Below the pieces are notes generated by a model. The model saw nothing but the letters and a program-made list of their open reading frames with translations, was not told where the DNA came from and searched no databases. 5,102 nucleotides of DNA from CAYXRS01 sp964636485 (GTDB lineage Bacteria; Gemmatimonadota; Gemmatimonadetes; Gemmatimonadales; Gemmatimonadaceae), in the NCBI GenBank assembly GCA_964636485.1, contig CAZWSO010000187.1:1-5102 (forward strand), written 5' to 3'. How positions within the stretch are numbered: the stretch's first letter is position 1; each line of letters opens with the position of its first letter. Positions 5,073 to 5,102 of this stretch are shown here, piece after piece. A program made the translations under genes and the position numbers.

Positions 5073-5102
5073 CTGGCGTAGCCGAGCTGCGGCTCCCCAT
5101 CG
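5073..5102 (+). other. Right edge, probable out-of-frame continuation of the arginase-like gene
   Basis: These 30 bases follow the first TAG. One shifted frame stays open through the edge and reads AGVAELRLPI, compatible with the arginase fold's region before its DAH metal motif. This is too short to prove a frameshift. Confidence 0.3.

Overview
This is a GC-rich, densely coding bacterial chromosome window. It has few strong promoters or terminators and shows the long antisense open frames usual in such DNA. The gene types (a TIGR02999-type ECF sigma factor, bacterial SBP56, DinB-like and DUF4105/Lnb_N proteins, an arginase-family start of the 'VPYDS...RMGAGP' type) fit a soil or sediment lineage such as Gemmatimonadota, or otherwise Acidobacteriota or Myxococcota. 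That assignment comes from gene style only and is tentative. I see no tRNA, rRNA, CRISPR array, insertion sequence or integron site.

Layout. 1-411 (+) is the C-terminal part of an ECF sigma factor whose start lies outside the window. 412-545 is a short gap ending in a strong AGGAGG ribosome binding site. 546-1958 (+) is a full-length selenium-binding protein / methanethiol oxidase (SBP56 family). It overlaps by ATGA a six-helix membrane protein (1955-2638, +) with a His-rich loop, and the two form a probable two-gene operon. A GC-rich hairpin (2641-2678) separates this pair from a convergent DinB-like gene (2656-3162, -). From a shared 142-bp intergenic region, a DUF4105/Lnb_N membrane-anchored protein (3305-4156, +) runs the other way.

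The right quarter (4157-5102) looks like a decay zone. It holds a short antisense fragment of a GT4-type glycosyltransferase C-terminus (4167-4325, -), an unrecognised but well-formed 122-residue protein (4387-4755, +), and the first 89 residues of an arginase-family protein that meets two in-frame stops (4803-5072, +).

How the genes work together: the clear functional unit is SBP56 plus the overlapping membrane protein. SBP56 proteins are metal-dependent (copper has been reported) thiol oxidases. The partner resembles small NicO/RcnA/UreH-like or TauE-like transporters, so metal supply or export of a metal or sulfur product is a reasonable but unproven inference. The other genes show no obvious shared pathway. 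No convincing novel multi-gene system is visible. The most unusual items are the SBP56-transporter pair and the cluster of gene remnants at the right end.
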